From Janthinobacterium sp. UMAB-56 (GTDB lineage: Bacteria; Pseudomonadota; Gammaproteobacteria; Burkholderiales; Burkholderiaceae_D): a stretch of DNA of 64,000 nt. Numbering within the stretch: position 1 is the stretch's first letter; each line of letters starts with the position of its first letter. The translations under genes were made by a program, and so were the position numbers. The stretch is from the NCBI RefSeq assembly GCF_900095265.1, contig NZ_LT607662.1:123998-187997 (forward strand), given 5' to 3'. Positions 61,048-64,000 of this stretch are shown piece after piece. The notes beneath the pieces are model-generated. The model made no database searches. It had not been told where the DNA came from and was given only the letters and a program-made list of their open reading frames with translations.

Positions 61048-61924
61048 ACGCCCGTTGCAAAGGCGCGATGCGCGCCAGCACGCCGTTTTCAAACGTGGAC
61101 TGAAACGGCAAATCCTTGCGCTGCGCATAGCCGATATAGCAGTCGCACTTGAAGCGCGGGCAGCGGCGTTCCTGCAGCATGCCCGCTAGCTCATCCACAT
61201 ACAAATTGCCCAGCCGCTCGGGCACGAAGTGGCAGCGCGTCAGTTCGCCGTCGCCATCGACGGACAGCGACGCTTCGCCCGCCAGGCATGGTTTGCCGCG
61301 CGAGGGAGACGGACGCCGGTTTTGCGCGAACCACGGGTCGATGGCGTCGAGCCAGGCCAGGTCTTCCACACGGTAGTAGCCGGGGCCACGGCGGTCGTAG
61401 GCGTTCAGCCACAGGTAGACGTGGGCCGGCAGGGCCGCGCGCAGGGCGCGGATGGCGTCCAGGTGCTCGGTCATGGCGACGACGCCGACCGAATAGCGCG
61501 CGCCCATGGCGTCCAGGCGCGCGCAGCGTTCCAGAAAGCGGGACAAGGTCGTCTGGTCCGGGTGGTAGGTGCACCACAGGCCGACTTTCTCCAGTCCATC
61601 CATGTTTTCCAGCCAGCCCAAGGGGCCGGACAGATTCGTTTGCAGCGCGACTTGCCGCACCTGCGGCAGGCTGGCCAGGGTTTGCATCGCCGTGCGGTAG
61701 TGGCGCCGCACCAGTGCTTCGCCCCACGGTGTGAACAGGATGGCGATGGGGCGCGTTTGCCGCGCTACCCAGCTTGTAAAGCGCGCCACTTCGCGCGCAT
61801 CGCGGGCCAGCGTGGCACGGCTGTCGCGCTGCTTGGCAAACGGGCAGTAGCCGCAGGCGTAGTTGCAGCTCGATAGCGTGCCCCGGTACAGCAGGGACAA
61901 GGTGTCCGCTTGTGTTGTCAGCAC
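61046..61924 (-). CDS. Radical SAM protein, STM4011 family
   Basis: A 292-residue radical SAM protein. The cluster cysteines are C20, C24 and C27 (CNYACGYC). The C-terminal part has extra cysteines (GKPCLAGEASLSVDGDG, TRCHF, CPRFKCDCYIG), which look like a SPASM-like auxiliary Fe-S site. This matches the STM4011 family, named after a Salmonella cluster, whose product is not known. A GTG start at 61924 overlaps the previous gene by 7 bases, so expression is coupled. It is the third visible gene of the cluster in transcription order. Confidence 0.9.
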   Translation of the reverse strand: MLTTQADTLSLLYRGTLSSCNYACGYCPFAKQRDSRATLARDAREVARFTSWVARQTRPIAILFTPWGEALVRRHYRTAMQTLASLPQVRQVALQTNLSGPLGWLENMDGLEKVGLWCTYHPDQTTLSRFLERCARLDAMGARYSVGVVAMTEHLDAIRALRAALPAHVYLWLNAYDRRGPGYYRVEDLAWLDAIDPWFAQNRRPSPSRGKPCLAGEASLSVDGDGELTRCHFVPERLGNLYVDELAGMLQERRCPRFKCDCYIGYAQRKDLPFQSTFENGVLARIAPLQRA

Positions 61925-63297
61925 GCCTGGCCGCCTTCGGCCATCAGCGCGCGCACCGTCTCGGACGCCAGCCAGGGGCCGATGGTGTCGGCGTAGGCGT
62001 AGCCCAGCGCATTCAGGCGCAGCAGCGGACCATCCTCTTGCACCAGGGCTAAGGCGTGCAACTCGGCCAGTTGCGGCAAGTCTTCTTCGCAGCGGCTGCC
62101 GAAGCGCGCCGTGTAGGCGTCGCGGTCCAGGCCCGGTTCCGTCAGCAGCGACTGGATTACGTAGCGCCGGCGCTGTTCCTCCCCGTCCAGTACATGGCCA
62201 TGTTCGGCCTGCGCGAAACGCGCCTCGTCCAGTGCCAGATACTGCTCGATGATGTTGATGGTATCGACGCGCGCCACCGCATACTCGCTCGAATAATGCA
62301 GGCGCGAGGTGTAGGAGCGGGCACCCGCGCCCAGGCCCACCATGCCATCATTCTGGCAGCAGTACGAAGGCCCGTTCTGTTCCGGCGCATGGGGCGCACG
62401 GAACATGCGCATGGACACTTGCTCGTAGCCTTGGGCGCGCAAATGGTCGCGCGCGGCCGCGTACAGGGTCAGGCGGCTGTCGCCATCCTGCGCCAGCATG
62501 ATGGGGTTCAGCGATTGCGCGCCCTGGCGGCGCGCCACTTTGCCGAGTCCCGTCTGCTCGCGCACGTAGAGCGGATACAGATAGATTTCCTCGGGCCGGA
62601 AGGCGAGCGCGCTGTCGATGGAGGCCAGCAGGCTGGCGACGGTTTGTCCGGCGATGCCGTAGATCAGGTCCAGGTTCAGCGTCGGGAAACCTGCAGCGCG
62701 TATCAGGCCGATAGCGTGCTGGACAGTAGCGTTTTGCTGCGGGCGGGCCAGCGCGCGCATCTCGCCGGCGGCAAAGCTCTGGATGCCCAGGCTGACCCGG
62801 TCGATGCCGTGCGCGCGGCACACGGCCAGGCGTTCAGCCGTGATGGTTTCGGGCGACGCCTCGATGCCGGCCGGCGTGTGCTGCAAGTCGATGCCGAGGA
62901 TGTCGCGCGCACCGCACAGCAGAGTATCGAGCTGCGCCGGCGACAGATAGGTGGGCGTGCCGCCGCCCAGCGCGAAGCGGGCAAAGCGCCGTTCGCCCAG
63001 CGCGCCGGCCAGGGCGCGCATCTGCACCAGCACCTGTTGCACATAGCGCTCGACCATGTCGGCGCTGGGCCGGGCCATGGCGAACAGGTTGCAAAAGCCG
63101 CAGCGCATCTCGCAAAACGGAATATGGATATACGCGAACAGGGCGGAGCGGTCTTGCTGCGCCCACAGCGGCGCGAGGGGCGCCGCTTGCGGCAAGGCGC
63201 GGTAAGCTGCTTTGTGTGGATATGAGTAGGAATACGCCTGGTAGGGCGTGTGGCGCATGCGCTGCGCCAGGGTGGCCGCTGGATCGGCTGGGTTCAT
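61918..63297 (-). CDS. Radical SAM protein, STM4012 family (HemN/HemW-like)
   Basis: A 459-residue radical SAM protein. Motifs: YIHIPFCEMRCGFCNLF with C-x3-C-x2-C; ALGGGTPTYL; GIDRVSLGIQSF; LDLIYGIAGQT; GLGAGARSY; and a HemN-like C-terminal region (YVIQSLLTEPGLD). It resembles HemW and oxygen-independent coproporphyrinogen oxidase but belongs to STM4012, whose reaction is unknown. ATG 63297 has AAGGAG at good distance and overlaps the previous gene by 4 bases (ATGA). Confidence 0.9.
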   Translation of the reverse strand: MNPADPAATLAQRMRHTPYQAYSYSYPHKAAYRALPQAAPLAPLWAQQDRSALFAYIHIPFCEMRCGFCNLFAMARPSADMVERYVQQVLVQMRALAGALGERRFARFALGGGTPTYLSPAQLDTLLCGARDILGIDLQHTPAGIEASPETITAERLAVCRAHGIDRVSLGIQSFAAGEMRALARPQQNATVQHAIGLIRAAGFPTLNLDLIYGIAGQTVASLLASIDSALAFRPEEIYLYPLYVREQTGLGKVARRQGAQSLNPIMLAQDGDSRLTLYAAARDHLRAQGYEQVSMRMFRAPHAPEQNGPSYCCQNDGMVGLGAGARSYTSRLHYSSEYAVARVDTINIIEQYLALDEARFAQAEHGHVLDGEEQRRRYVIQSLLTEPGLDRDAYTARFGSRCEEDLPQLAELHALALVQEDGPLLRLNALGYAYADTIGPWLASETVRALMAEGGQAC

Positions 63298-64000
63298 GGT
63301 GGGGACTCCTTGGGAGGTGTATCGGGGGCGATGAAGAAGTGCGCATACGGCACGTTCCACACGCTGTCATGGGCCACTCTGTGGCCGCGGTAGCCATCTT
63401 CGCCATATGCGCTGCCGTGATCCGAGCAGACGATGGCAAACGTGGGTGCGCGCGCGGCGCAGGCGGCAAACAATGGCGCCAGCGCGCCATCCACATAGCG
63501 CAGGGCCGCCGCATGGCTGTCCAGGCAGTCGGCGCGGCAGCCTGGCAGGTAGGCGCGGTTCGGCGTGTGCAGGGCGGCCACGTTGATGAATAAAAAGGTG
63601 CGCTGCCTGCCGTCTGCCAGACGGGCTATGGCCAGCGCCACCTGTTTTTCGGTTGAATGGCGGCTGGCCACGCCCATGCCGGCGCTCCAGTGACTTTCCT
63701 GGAACCGCGACGGCAGCACGGAACCCAGTGCCGTTTGCTTATTAAAGAAGCCCACGCCGCCGATGCAGATGGTGCGGTAGCCGCGCGCGGCCAGCGCGGC
63801 GGGGATGTCGGCCTCTTCGAACGCAAACGTGTGCCTGGAGGTCGTTTCGCTGCCCGCGAAGGCGGAAGCGAACAGGCGCGCATGGCGGCCCGGCGCTGCC
63901 GGCGTGGGCAAAAAGCCCGCGAAGAAGGCTTGGTGCGCCGCATAGGTGAACGTGGCGGGCGAGTGGCGCCGTTCCCAGCCGCCCGGTGGCAGCAAGCGCC
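63294..64000 (-). CDS. STM4013/SEN3800-type hydrolase (partial, sulfatase fold)
   Basis: The C-terminal 235 residues of a protein whose start lies beyond the right edge. It shows the alkaline phosphatase/sulfatase fold: TFAIVCSDHGSAYGEDGYRGHR is the metal-binding segment, with RTFLFINVAALHTPN and ARGYRTICIGGVGFFNKQ earlier. It matches the STM4013 hydrolase that accompanies STM4011 and STM4012. Its stop overlaps the STM4012 start, so it is upstream in the same operon. A phosphodiester, sulfate or phosphate bond is the likely target; the substrate is unknown. Confidence 0.88.
   Translation of the reverse strand, partial: RLLPPGGWERRHSPATFTYAAHQAFFAGFLPTPAAPGRHARLFASAFAGSETTSRHTFAFEEADIPAALAARGYRTICIGGVGFFNKQTALGSVLPSRFQESHWSAGMGVASRHSTEKQVALAIARLADGRQRTFLFINVAALHTPNRAYLPGCRADCLDSHAAALRYVDGALAPLFAACAARAPTFAIVCSDHGSAYGEDGYRGHRVAHDSVWNVPYAHFFIAPDTPPKESPP

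Noticed and set aside
1..64000. Prophage, insertion sequence with transposase, tRNA or rRNA genes
   Set aside because: None were found in either strand; only short repeats and gene relics suggest rearrangement.

Overview
The window is high-GC DNA that reads as a chromosome segment of a betaproteobacterium, most likely the Oxalobacteraceae (Janthinobacterium/Massilia/Duganella type). The grounds are the gene content: a nar operon carrying a PpiC isomerase gene and moaA, NnrS, many dCache hybrid kinases, and GGDEF/EAL and Sel1 proteins. Short palindromic intergenic repeats of the kind common in that family also fit. The genus is inferred; no rRNA or tRNA gene is present.

Layout. 0-7.4 kb: end of a respiratory nitrate reductase operon (narH tail, narJ, narI, ppiC), then moaA (molybdenum cofactor), the narX/narL two-component pair and nnrS (NO/nitrosative stress) behind a candidate NsrR operator. 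7.4-19.5 kb, all minus strand: a signalling block that reads MCP, degenerate Hpt, HDOD, HTH-REC regulator, Hpt, hybrid kinase, kinase, large hybrid kinase, and a 41-residue membrane miniprotein. 19.8-26 kb: PQQ glucose dehydrogenase with a perfect FNR-type box, and a DUF748/AsmA-like envelope protein. 26-31 kb: a Fur-boxed TonB siderophore receptor, a 120-bp palindromic element, then a copper pair (DUF2946 protein and OprC/NosA-type receptor).

31-38 kb: small hypothetical genes, D-serine ammonia-lyase with a LysR regulator, a DUF455 protein, two decayed genes (an exported protein and a topoisomerase IB remnant), a YkvA protein and a class-C-like serine hydrolase. 38-46 kb: a CPA1 antiporter, an MscS channel, and a trehalose operon in which OtsA is fused to a membrane sensor-like module, followed by otsB and a GH15 enzyme; the theme is osmotic and ion stress. 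46-56.5 kb: an AT-rich orphan gene, a LysR remnant, an MFS exporter, small conserved proteins, a LacI regulator, a YegD-type Hsp70, a DEDDh exonuclease, a Sel1-repeat protein and a DUF4262 protein. 56.6-64 kb: an EAL-CBS-GGDEF protein, a secreted prolyl oligopeptidase, and a translationally coupled STM4011-STM4012-STM4013 cluster (two radical SAM proteins and a sulfatase-fold hydrolase) that runs off the right edge.

The least understood parts are the STM401x cluster, the sensor-OtsA fusion and the 12-kb signalling operon. Recurrent palindromes (a candidate operator shared by the LacI and serine hydrolase genes, AATTATA-N5-TATAATT sites, and the 120-bp element) also deserve attention.
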